Source: Deltaproteobacteria bacterium (GTDB taxonomy: Bacteria > Desulfobacterota > Desulfovibrionia > Desulfovibrionales > Desulfovibrionaceae). From it: a stretch of DNA of 7,322 bases. A program made the translations under genes and the position numbers. Location: NCBI GenBank assembly GCA_025350085.1, contig JANXYI010000332.1:1-7322 (forward strand). The letters run 5' to 3'. Position 1 is the first letter of the stretch; every line of letters starts with the position of its first letter. The notes under the pieces are model-generated. The model was not told the origin of the DNA and did not search any database. It saw nothing but the letters and a program-made list of their open reading frames with translations. This document shows, piece by piece, positions 1-5,314 of the stretch.

Positions 1-118
1 CCTCGGCCTTGGCCTCGGCCGCGGTGGCGACGAAGCTGCCCGCCATCTTGCGCTTGCCGAGGTGCTTGATGATGTGTGCCGCGAGCTTCTCGCGCTGCTT
101 CAGAACCGGTGCGTCCAT
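1..118 (-). CDS. Probable LUD-domain (DUF162) lactate-utilization-type protein, N-terminal fragment
   Basis: Only the first 39 residues are in the window; the gene runs off the left edge. The ATG is at 118-116 on the minus strand. A near-perfect ribosome binding site AAGGAGGT (131-124) lies five bases upstream, which fixes the start. The visible peptide begins MDAPVLKQREKLAAHI, continues with a basic stretch (LGKRKM) and then FVATAAEAKAEA-like sequence. An amphipathic helix, a short K/R segment and then a 'VAT..EA' turn is how LUD-domain proteins usually begin; these take part in lactate oxidation with LutABC-type iron-sulfur proteins or as stand-alone copies. I infer the family from this short stretch only; the catalytic or binding part is outside the window. 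It has its own promoter (167-195) and does not share a transcript with amt, which ends at a terminator between the two genes. Confidence 0.5.
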   Translation of the reverse strand, partial: MDAPVLKQREKLAAHIIKHLGKRKMAGSFVATAAEAKAE

Positions 119-166
119 GGGGGACCTCCTTCAGGTGTCGGGGTTGGGGCCGGGGTTGACGGCCTG

Positions 167-195
167 AATATGCCGCCTGCGCCAGGCAGCGTCAA
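167..195 (-). promoter_or_regulatory. Sigma-70 promoter of the LUD-type gene, with a palindrome in the spacer
   Basis: Read on the minus strand, TTGACG (195-190) and CATATT (172-167) are separated by exactly 17 bases: five of six and four of six matches to consensus. Transcription would start near 160, giving a leader of about 40 bases that contains the AAGGAGGT site. The spacer holds the inverted repeat GCCTG-CGC-CAGGC (175-187), a possible operator. The hexamers are seen directly; promoter activity is inferred. Confidence 0.6.
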
Positions 196-219
196 TGCCC
201 GCCGAAGAGCGTCACCGGG

Positions 220-268
220 AAAGCAAAGCCCCCGGCGCAGCCCCAAAAAAGAGGTCCGCGCCGGGGGC
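220..268 (-). terminator. Rho-independent terminator of amt
   Basis: A perfect 11-bp inverted repeat (GCGCCGGGGGC at 268-258 as its complement, pairing with 238-228) has a 19-base loop. On the minus strand it is followed at once by TTTGCTTT (227-220). It lies 21 bases beyond the amt stop codon and upstream of the LUD-gene promoter, so it separates the two minus-strand transcripts. Confidence 0.75.
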
Positions 269-288
269 CGGGGTTGTTCCAGGAGGGG

Positions 289-1536
289 CTAGCGGCGCGC
301 GCCCGCGTCCAGGCTGTCGCTGTAGGCCGTCTCGGTATGCTCGGCCTGGTCCAGGCCCGTGTTCTCGTCTTCCGGGGCCAGGCGCAGGCCCATGAATGCA
401 TCCACGGCCTTCAAAAGCGCCCAGCTGGCCACCAGGGCGTAGGCCCCGACCACTGCCACGCCCAGGGCCTGGATGCCGAACTGGGCGGCGTTACCGTAAA
501 AGAGCCCGTCCACGCCGCCGGGGTTCACGGCCTTGGTGGCCAGCAGGCCCGCCAAAAGCGTGCCCGTGAGCCCGCCCAGGCCGTGGATGCCCACCACATC
601 GAGGCTGTCGTCGTAGCCCAGGCGCGCCTTGGCCATGACGCCGAAGTAGCAGACAGCGCCCGCGATGAGCCCGATGGCAATGGCTGCAGGCGCGGTGACG
701 AACCCGGCGGCCGGGGTGATGGTGGCCAGACCCGCGACTGCGCCCGAGGCCGCGCCGAGCGTCGTGGGCTTGCCGCGGTGCCACCACTCGACCACGGTCC
801 ACATGAACATGCCGGCCATGCCGCCCATGTGCGTGGCCACAAAGGCAGTGCCCGCCACGCCGTCGGCGGCCAGCGCGCTGCCGCCGTTGAAGCCGAACCA
901 GCCGAACCACAGAAGCCCGGTGCCGAGCAGGGTCATGGGCAGGTTGTGCGGGAAGAACTGGCGCTTACCGTAGTCCTTGCGCGGGCCGATGACAAAGACC
1001 GCGGCGAGCGCCGCCGCACCGCAGGTCAGGTGCACCACCAGCCCGCCCGCGAAGTCCACCACGCCGAGCAGCTTGAGGAAGCCGCCCGCGCCCCAGACCC
1101 AGTGGCAGACCGGGTTGTACACGAGCACGGCCCAGAGCAGGCTGAAGACCAAAAACGGCGCGAAGCGCACACGTTCAGCAAAGGCGCCGGTGATCAGCGC
1201 CGGGGTGATGACCGCGAACATGCACTGGTAGATCATGAACACCGACTGCGGGATGGTCGCCGCGTAGTCGGCGTTGGGGGCCGCGCCTACGCCGGAGAGC
1301 CAGGCCCAGGCTAGGCTGCCGGTGAAACCGCCCACGTCCGGGCCGAAGCTCATGGAATAGCCCAGGGCCACCCACTCCATGCTGATGAGCGAGATGAGGA
1401 AGAAGCTCTGCATGATGGTGCCGAGCACGTTCTTGCCGCGCACCATGCCGCCATAGAACAGGGCCAGGCCCGGGGTCATGAGCAGCACCAGCGCGGCGCT
1501 GATGAGGACGAATGCGGTGTCTCCCGCCTGGATCAT
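289..1536 (-). CDS. amt: Ammonium channel/transporter Amt
   Basis: The gene encodes a 415-residue inner-membrane ammonium channel of the Amt/MEP/Rh family, which moves ammonium into the cell as NH3 plus a proton. Start: ATG at 1536-1534, because AGGGAG (1548-1543) lies six bases upstream and the protein then begins MIQAGDTAFVL directly at the first membrane helix. A longer reading from 1587 adds only a charged, unconserved stretch. Visible family marks include LFYGGMVRGKN (26-36), F107 in QCMFA, W146/W148 before the GAGG turn, D161 and H169 in VVDFAGGLVVH, F216 and S220 in GFNGGS, and the second pore histidine H318 in VGIHGLGG. These match the phenylalanine gate, recruitment site and twin-histidine pore of E. 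coli AmtB. About eleven hydrophobic helices are apparent, and the C-terminal tail ends GLRLAPEDENTGLDQAEH, the usual regulatory tail. No cleavable signal peptide is evident. The usual partner glnK is not adjacent on either side. The gene appears intact and full length. Confidence 0.96.
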   Translation of the reverse strand: MIQAGDTAFVLISAALVLLMTPGLALFYGGMVRGKNVLGTIMQSFFLISLISMEWVALGYSMSFGPDVGGFTGSLAWAWLSGVGAAPNADYAATIPQSVFMIYQCMFAVITPALITGAFAERVRFAPFLVFSLLWAVLVYNPVCHWVWGAGGFLKLLGVVDFAGGLVVHLTCGAAALAAVFVIGPRKDYGKRQFFPHNLPMTLLGTGLLWFGWFGFNGGSALAADGVAGTAFVATHMGGMAGMFMWTVVEWWHRGKPTTLGAASGAVAGLATITPAAGFVTAPAAIAIGLIAGAVCYFGVMAKARLGYDDSLDVVGIHGLGGLTGTLLAGLLATKAVNPGGVDGLFYGNAAQFGIQALGVAVVGAYALVASWALLKAVDAFMGLRLAPEDENTGLDQAEHTETAYSDSLDAGARR

Positions 1537-1674
1537 GGGGATCTCCCTTTCTCGTGGGGCACGGTGAACAACTCTCGGCGCAGGCACGCTGGCCGGAAAA
1601 GTGAGGGGCGGCCGCCTGCCCCGCGTGGCGGCGCCCCTTTCTTAGCCACATTTTTTGTTCCTGCAAAGACAAAA

Positions 1675-1702
1675 ATACGGCTGTATCTTACAATTTTGTA
1701 TC
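1675..1702. promoter_or_regulatory. Cluster of short palindromes and a direct repeat in the amt/MFS gap
   Basis: Two inverted repeats lie side by side in this AT-rich stretch: ATAC-GGCT-GTAT (1675-1686) and TACAA-TT-TTGTA (1689-1700). In addition, TGTATC occurs twice (1682-1687 and 1697-1702), 15 bases apart. The cluster lies about 140-160 bases upstream of the amt start and overlaps its candidate -10 element, so a transcription-factor site is possible. No known operator was recognised. Confidence 0.3.
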
Positions 1703-1723
1703 CAACTCTGATCCGCCCCTGAA
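1695..1723 (-). promoter_or_regulatory. Candidate sigma-70 promoter for amt
   Basis: On the minus strand TTCAGG (1723-1718) is followed, after 17 bases, by TACAAA (1700-1695). Each matches consensus at only about half its positions, but this is the AT-rich part of the gap. It would give a leader of roughly 150 bases. I looked for the GG/GC spacing of a sigma-54 element, common for amt genes, and found none with correct spacing. Confidence 0.25.
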
Positions 1724-1863
1724 ATGTCATGGGAATTTCTTGGCGAAAATGACAGCCCTGTCTTTTGCCCTGGGGCCAGAATGCATGAATCTTGCCAATT
1801 CCGGCATATTTTGCCCGCGGCGCTCCGCGGCAGCTGCGCCCCAGGTGTTGCCGTTGCCTGTGA

Positions 1864-1892
1864 TTGCCTGTTCCTCCGGCCTCTGCTACCCT
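1864..1892 (+). promoter_or_regulatory. Weak candidate promoter for the MFS gene
   Basis: TTGCCT (1864-1869) and TACCCT (1887-1892) are 17 bases apart and end 55 bases before the GTG start. Matches are only three of six in each element, so this is a guess based on spacing and place. An alternative -10-like CATATT occurs at 1805-1810, without a good -35 partner. Confidence 0.2.
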
Positions 1893-1947
1893 GGGCCATC
1901 GGCCCCGCGGCCTGAACCGCTCCCGCACACCAGTCAGAGAGAACCCT

Positions 1948-3213
1948 GTGCCCGCAATACCCCTGCCCCAGTCCGGCGGCCAGCCTGACAGTCCGACTGG
2001 CAATCCGGCCGGCATCTGGAGCTTCGAGTTCCTGGCCCTGTGCGGCGTCAGCGTACTGGCCTTCTGCAACATAGCCATATTTTACAGCTTCTACACCTAT
2101 CTGGCGGAGCTGGGCATACCCCCGGCCTGGCGCGGACCCCTTCTGGCCCTGGAGCCCTTCACGGCGCTTCTGGTGCGGCCCTTCCTGGGCCGGTTTCTGA
2201 CCCTCGGCAACAGCGTGCGCTTCATGCGCGCGGGCATGGCCCTGGCCACGCTGGCCCTGGTCTGCTACCCCTTTGCCCGGTCCGTCCCGGCCCTGGCCGC
2301 GGTGCGGGTGCTGCACGGCCTGGGCTTCGTCACCGTGGTCGGCGGACTCATGGGCACCCTCACGGCCGTGCTCCCGCATGAAAAGAGCGCCCAGGGCTTC
2401 GGCCTGTTCTCGGTGACCATCCTGCTGCCCTACGCCCTCATGCCGCCTTTCGTGGAACTGGTGCTGCCGTATCTGCCCGGCCACGGGGCGGCCTATGCCC
2501 TGGCCGCGCCGCTGATGCTCCCGGCCTTTTTGCTGCTCCGGCCCCTGGGGCGGCGTACGCGCACCCTGGCCGCGGCCCTGCACCCCGCGCAGATGCTCAA
2601 GCCCCACTGGGCCGAGGTGCGCGCGGGGCTGGCCCAGCCCGGGGTGGCCCTGCTCATCCTGGGCAACCTCTGCCTGGTGGCCGCGCACTCCATCGTCTTC
2701 TATTTCATGCGCGACTTCGCCGTGCTGCTGGGCGCGGGCAACCCCGGCCTGTTCTTCACCTGCTCCAGCGCAGCCACCATCGGCCTGCGCGTCATGGCCG
2801 GGCACCTGCTGGACCGCGTGGACAAGGGCCGTGTGCTGGCCTGGGCCTTTCTGGGGCTGGGCGTACTGCTGCCGCTCTTCGGCCAGGCCGGGGCGCCGCT
2901 GCTGCTCCTGTGCATGGCCGTGCTCTATGGCACGGGCATGGCGCTGACCATGCCGCTCTTAAACGCCAGCATGCTCCAGGTCTCGCCGCCCAGGCTCAGG
3001 GCCTTCAACGCCAACCTGCTCATGGTGGCCGTGGATGCGGGCTTCTTCGCCGGACCCTTTCTGGGCGGCATGCTCATGGCCGCGGGCTGGACCCACGCCG
3101 GGCTGTTCAGCGTGGGCGGCGGGTTCATGCTGGCCGCCGGGCTGTGCGTACTGCCCGTGGGCCGGGAGATGCGCCGCCGGGACCGGGAGAAGTCCGGGGA
3201 GCCGGAGGCCTAG
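1948..3213 (+). CDS. Major facilitator superfamily (MFS) transporter, substrate unknown
   Basis: The 421-residue protein has a polar, proline-rich first 22 residues and then about twelve hydrophobic helices, starting near residue 26 and ending near 403, with a charged tail (REMRRRDREKSGEPEA). Such a layout is typical of MFS secondary transporters in the inner membrane. Motif-A-like loops appear in both halves: RPFLGRFLTLGNSVRF (77-92), a weakened version, and AGHLLDRVDKGRVL (284-297), a good one. R120-VLHGLGF resembles motif B, and the region 155-167 of helix 5 resembles an antiporter-type segment with several prolines. The long central loop (about 199-230) is short and basic at its start. 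I chose GTG at 1948 because GAGAG (1937-1941) lies six bases upstream; a TTG at 1864 in the same frame would add 28 residues of unlikely sequence, and there is no ATG before residue 94. It stands alone between amt and a stress-protein gene, so context does not reveal the substrate. Family is sure; function is not. Confidence 0.88.
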   Translation: MPAIPLPQSGGQPDSPTGNPAGIWSFEFLALCGVSVLAFCNIAIFYSFYTYLAELGIPPAWRGPLLALEPFTALLVRPFLGRFLTLGNSVRFMRAGMALATLALVCYPFARSVPALAAVRVLHGLGFVTVVGGLMGTLTAVLPHEKSAQGFGLFSVTILLPYALMPPFVELVLPYLPGHGAAYALAAPLMLPAFLLLRPLGRRTRTLAAALHPAQMLKPHWAEVRAGLAQPGVALLILGNLCLVAAHSIVFYFMRDFAVLLGAGNPGLFFTCSSAATIGLRVMAGHLLDRVDKGRVLAWAFLGLGVLLPLFGQAGAPLLLLCMAVLYGTGMALTMPLLNASMLQVSPPRLRAFNANLLMVAVDAGFFAGPFLGGMLMAAGWTHAGLFSVGGGFMLAAGLCVLPVGREMRRRDREKSGEPEA

Positions 3214-3240
3214 CAGGGCCCCTTCGGCCAAGGGGACCTG
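3214..3240 (+). terminator. Hairpin after the MFS gene, probable terminator
   Basis: Beginning right after the TAG stop, CAGG-G-CCCCTT pairs with AAGGGG-A-CCTG around a five-base loop (CGGCC): ten pairs with one internal G/A mismatch. There is only a short T run (TTTCT at 3247-3251) some way downstream, so termination strength is uncertain. The right arm overlaps the first palindrome of the 3236-3273 pair. Confidence 0.5.
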
Positions 3241-3273
3241 GCCAGGTTTCTAGCCGTGGACCCTGGCCAGGGT
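3236..3273. repeat. Two near-identical palindromes, TGGCCA core
   Basis: ACCTGGCCAGGT (3236-3247) and ACCCTGGCCAGGGT (3260-3273) are both perfect palindromes, with centres 25 bases apart. The same CCCTGGCC/GGCCAGGG sequence forms the arms of the hairpin after the next gene (3918-3952). They could be part of transcription termination, a dimeric regulator site, or a small dispersed palindromic repeat; the sequence does not decide. Confidence 0.5.
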
Positions 3274-3329
3274 GGCGCGAAACCCCGGGAATCTTTCGCC
3301 CGACCTTCAAGCTTTGCGCCCCGATCCCC

Positions 3330-3358
3330 TTGACTTGTTCTGAATTTCACAATATATT
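3330..3358 (+). promoter_or_regulatory. Strong sigma-70 promoter of the universal stress protein gene
   Basis: TTGACT (3330-3335) and TATATT (3353-3358) are separated by exactly 17 bases; each matches consensus at five of six positions. This is the best promoter in the window and lies in a conspicuously AT-rich patch. Transcription would start near 3365, leaving a leader of about 118 bases. Confidence 0.8.
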
Positions 3359-3379
3359 TGTAGGAATCGATACTTCCTG

Positions 3380-3477
3380 CGTTGGCAGTTCCGCCAGCGT
3401 TCGGGCCCTGCCTTTGCTTGCGGCTTATCCCCCGATTTCCGGGGGTGTGCATAGGTCACAAAGCCATAACAAGGGGG
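3380..3477 (+). promoter_or_regulatory. Structured 5' leader of the stress-protein mRNA
   Basis: Two hairpins lie in the leader: CGTTGGC-AGTTCC-GCCAGCG (3380-3399, one T-G wobble) and CCCCCG-ATTTC-CGGGGG (3429-3445). The C run of the second (3429-3433) is also complementary to the G run of the ribosome binding site AAGGGGG (3471-3477), so two alternative folds are possible, one of which hides the site. No known riboswitch class was recognised. The complementarity is visible; regulation is inferred. Confidence 0.35.
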
Positions 3478-3482
3478 TTCAC

Positions 3483-3896
3483 ATGAAGATTCTCGTTGCT
3501 GTCGACCCGTCCGATACCGCTCACATTGCCGTGGCCAAGGCCGCAGAGATCGCCAAGAAGGAGAAGGCGCCCTTGACGCTTCTGGCCGTGGCCGAAACCT
3601 TCCAGGACATTGAGAGCCTGTTCGGCGAAGACGCCTCCGAGCGCCTGAAGCAGCGCGCCTCTGCCGCCTTGGACGCAGCCATGGCCATCGCCCAGGCTGC
3701 CGGGGTCAAGCCCAAGCCGATGCTCAAGACCGGCGTCTCGCCCGAGGACATCATCGTGGACGCCGCGGAAAAGGGCGGCTTCGACCTGGTGGTCATGGGC
3801 ACACGCAGCAAGAAGGGCAAGGCCAAGCTGCGCCTGGGCAGCGTGGCCAGCAAGGTCGTGGCCCTGGCCCCCTGCTCGGTGCTGGTGGTGCGCTAG
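3483..3896 (+). CDS. Universal stress protein (UspA family), single domain
   Basis: The 137-residue cytoplasmic protein is one USP domain of normal length. Start: ATG at 3483, five bases after AAGGGGG (3471-3477); the frame stays open far upstream but that part is the MFS gene in another frame. It opens with the first beta strand and MKILVAVDPSD, has a helix rich in A/K (11-28), the second strand LTLLAVAE (31-38), and ends with strand DLVVMG (101-106), then GS (119-120) and the family's C-terminal APCSVLVVR. In ATP-binding members the nucleotide loop reads G-2X-G-9X-G-[S/T]. Here it is G106-TR-S109, nine residues, G119-S120: the second glycine is serine and the loop is unusually lysine-rich (KKGKAK). 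ATP binding may therefore be altered. Such proteins are usually induced by starvation or stress; the near-consensus promoter suggests high expression. It appears to be its own transcription unit. Confidence 0.93.
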   Translation: MKILVAVDPSDTAHIAVAKAAEIAKKEKAPLTLLAVAETFQDIESLFGEDASERLKQRASAALDAAMAIAQAAGVKPKPMLKTGVSPEDIIVDAAEKGGFDLVVMGTRSKKGKAKLRLGSVASKVVALAPCSVLVVR

Positions 3897-3917
3897 CGCA
3901 ACACTCTCTGTAACGCC

Positions 3918-3952
3918 CCGGCCCCTGGCCTTTCCCCCCGGCCAGGGGCCGG
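3918..3952 (+). terminator. GC-rich hairpin after the stress-protein gene
   Basis: A perfect 13-bp inverted repeat (CCGGCCCCTGGCC at 3918-3930 with GGCCAGGGGCCGG at 3940-3952) surrounds the loop TTTCCCCCC, 21 bases after the stop codon. No T run follows, so it may terminate weakly, act with Rho, or simply protect the mRNA 3' end. Its arms share the CCCTGGCC sequence with the palindromes at 3236-3273. Confidence 0.6.
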
Positions 3953-4035
3953 ACTGTACCTCCCCCACAGTGCCCCGGCGCCCCCGCCTTGGGAGGGCCT
4001 TGCCCTTGGCGCTGGCCTGACGTAAGAGCGCGGCC

Positions 4036-5160
4036 ATGCACGACGCCGCAAGCCACACCTCCCCACCCGTCAACGGCCAGACCTACCAGGCCCTGGCCCT
4101 GTTCTCCGGCGGCCTGGACAGCATCCTGGCCATACGCGTGCTCCAGGAGCAGGGCCTGCGCGTGCTCGGCCTGCACTTTGTCAGCCCCTTCTTCGGCAAG
4201 CCGCACCTGATCAAACACTGGCGCGCGACCTACGGCATCGAGGCCGTGGCCGTGGATATCCGCCGCAGCTACCTGGACATGCTCACCAGCCCGACCCACG
4301 GCTACGGCAAGCACCTGAACCCCTGCGTGGACTGCAAGATCCTCATGCTGGCCCACGCGCGCACGCTGCTGCCCAAATACGGCGCGAGTTTCCTGGTCAC
4401 GGGCGAGGTTTTAGGCCAGCGGCCCATGTCCCAGCGCGCCGACGCGCTGAACCTCATCCGCAAGAACGCGGGCGTGAAGGACATCCTGCTCAGGCCGCTG
4501 TCGGCCCAGAAGCTCGGCGTAACACCCATGGAGGAGTCCGGGCTGGTCAACCGCGCGCTGCTCCCGAGCATCTGGGGCCGGGGCCGCAAGGACCAGCTGG
4601 CCCTGGCCGCGCATTTCGGCATCACGGACATTCCCACCCCTGCCGGGGGCTGCAACCTGGCCGAGGCCGAGGCCTCCGCGCGCTACCTGCCCATCCTGAA
4701 GAACCTGGCCGACCCCGGCCCGCGCGATTTCAGCCTCTCGCACCTGGGGCGGCAGTACTGGGCCGGGGCCTACTGGCTGTCCATCGGCCGCAGCCAGCAG
4801 AACAACGAGGCGCTGGAAGCCGCATGCACGCCCACGGACATCCTGCTGCGCCTGCGCGACCTGCCCGGCCCCCTGGCCCTGGGCCGACAGTATGCGCCTG
4901 TAGCGGGCGTTGATCCTGCCCAGAGCCCTCAGGCTTGGCCAGACGCCGTGCTGGCCGACGCCTGCGCCTTTGCAGCCTCCTACTCGCCCAAGGCGAGGGC
5001 CCTGGCCGAGGCGGACCGGAGCACATCCGCGACCATCCCCATGCTCGTGCGCCGGGGCGACACGACCACGGAGATCAGCGTGACCCCGGCCCGCCAGACC
5101 GGGCTGAACTGGGCCGAGCCCAAGCCCGCCGCGCTCACGGCCTGGAAAAAGCGGTCCTGA
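4036..5160 (+). CDS. PP-loop ATP pyrophosphatase, MnmA/ThiI-like, with C-terminal RNA-binding-like domain; probable tRNA thiolation enzyme
   Basis: The 374-residue protein begins with a PP-loop adenylation domain: ALFSGGLDSILA, with SGGLDS at 24-29. It goes on with strand VLGLHF (43-48), NPCVDCK (96-101), VTGEVLGQRPMSQ (121-133) and PAGGCNL (202-208). NPC-x2-C resembles the MnmA loop holding one catalytic cysteine, and C206 sits where MnmA has its second. C97, C100 and C206 also form the CxxC...C pattern of iron-sulfur-dependent tRNA thiolases such as TtuA. MnmA's own C-terminal domains are missing; instead residues about 230-345 (LSHLGRQYWAGAYWLSIGR, then N-NEAL and DLPGPLALGR) resemble the NFACT-R-type RNA-binding domain reported fused to ThiI-like proteins. 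I infer activation of a tRNA uridine with ATP and sulfur transfer; the target position is unknown. Often such proteins are annotated as tRNA thiouridylate methyltransferases, which the motifs do not support. Start: ATG at 4036, seven bases after AAGAG (4024-4028), a modest site. Confidence 0.82.
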   Translation: MHDAASHTSPPVNGQTYQALALFSGGLDSILAIRVLQEQGLRVLGLHFVSPFFGKPHLIKHWRATYGIEAVAVDIRRSYLDMLTSPTHGYGKHLNPCVDCKILMLAHARTLLPKYGASFLVTGEVLGQRPMSQRADALNLIRKNAGVKDILLRPLSAQKLGVTPMEESGLVNRALLPSIWGRGRKDQLALAAHFGITDIPTPAGGCNLAEAEASARYLPILKNLADPGPRDFSLSHLGRQYWAGAYWLSIGRSQQNNEALEAACTPTDILLRLRDLPGPLALGRQYAPVAGVDPAQSPQAWPDAVLADACAFAASYSPKARALAEADRSTSATIPMLVRRGDTTTEISVTPARQTGLNWAEPKPAALTAWKKRS

Positions 5161-5223
5161 CCGGTCCGGGCCGGACGGGCAGTTCCCTGAGTCACACCGA
5201 GGAGTCACCCCGCCCCCTTGCCA

Positions 5224-5248
5224 AAGCCCATGCCAGGGCTTATCTTGC
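5224..5248 (+). terminator. Possible terminator after the PP-loop gene
   Basis: AAGCCC (5224-5229) pairs perfectly with GGGCTT (5236-5241) around a six-base loop, followed by ATCTTG. The T tract is poor. It lies 63 bases after the stop codon and just before the BI-1 promoter, a sensible place for a terminator. Confidence 0.4.
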
Positions 5249-5253
5249 TGAAG

Positions 5254-5283
5254 TTGTGGCGGACTCCTCCGCCCCCTTATACT
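5254..5283 (+). promoter_or_regulatory. Promoter of the BI-1 family gene with a palindrome in its spacer
   Basis: TATACT (5278-5283) matches the -10 consensus at five of six positions; TTGTGG (5254-5259), 18 bases upstream, is a weak -35. The spacer contains GGCGGA-CTCC-TCCGCC (5258-5273), a perfect 6-bp inverted repeat overlapping the -35, as an operator would. A separate arm GACTCCTC (5262-5269) also pairs with GAGGAGTC at 5199-5206. Transcription would start near 5290, leaving a leader of about 25 bases with AGGAGG at 5300-5305. Confidence 0.5.
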
Positions 5284-5314
5284 GACACCATTCCTTTTCA
5301 GGAGGAACACGCAA

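Larger units (their letters stand above)
1537..1947. other. 411-base intergenic region between divergent amt and MFS genes
   Basis: No convincing gene lies here. Short open frames on both strands are unconserved-looking and lack ribosome binding sites. The stretch 1640-1812 is clearly AT-richer than its surroundings, as expected for divergent promoters. It contains the palindrome cluster at 1675-1702, the weak amt promoter candidate, and a small hairpin CCGCGG-CGCT-CCGCGG (1815-1830). A small RNA cannot be excluded from sequence alone. Confidence 0.6.

Noticed and set aside
274..1314. Long plus-strand open frame opposite amt (346 codons)
   Set aside because: It is the antisense shadow of a clearly conserved Amt gene; its product is rich in H, E, G and A without recognisable motifs, as expected from GC-rich DNA.
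1799..1815. Sigma-54-like element GG...GC in the amt/MFS gap
   Set aside because: The GG and GC are 10 bases apart instead of 12, and the flanking bases do not match.
1724..1988. Small open frames in the gap before the MFS gene
   Set aside because: No ribosome binding sites, no recognisable sequence, and they overlap each other and the MFS start in different frames.
1642..2805. Long minus-strand open frame opposite the MFS gene (387 codons)
   Set aside because: Low-complexity G/Q/H/E-rich product covering an intact MFS gene on the other strand and part of the gap; no ribosome binding site or motif.
2910..3482. Extended N-terminus of the stress protein, since the frame is open far upstream
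   Set aside because: It overlaps the MFS gene in another frame, lacks family similarity, and a good ribosome binding site and promoter lie just before the ATG at 3483.
4411..5310. Minus-strand open frame opposite the PP-loop gene (299 codons)
   Set aside because: Antisense shadow; the opposite strand carries the PP-loop and cysteine motifs.
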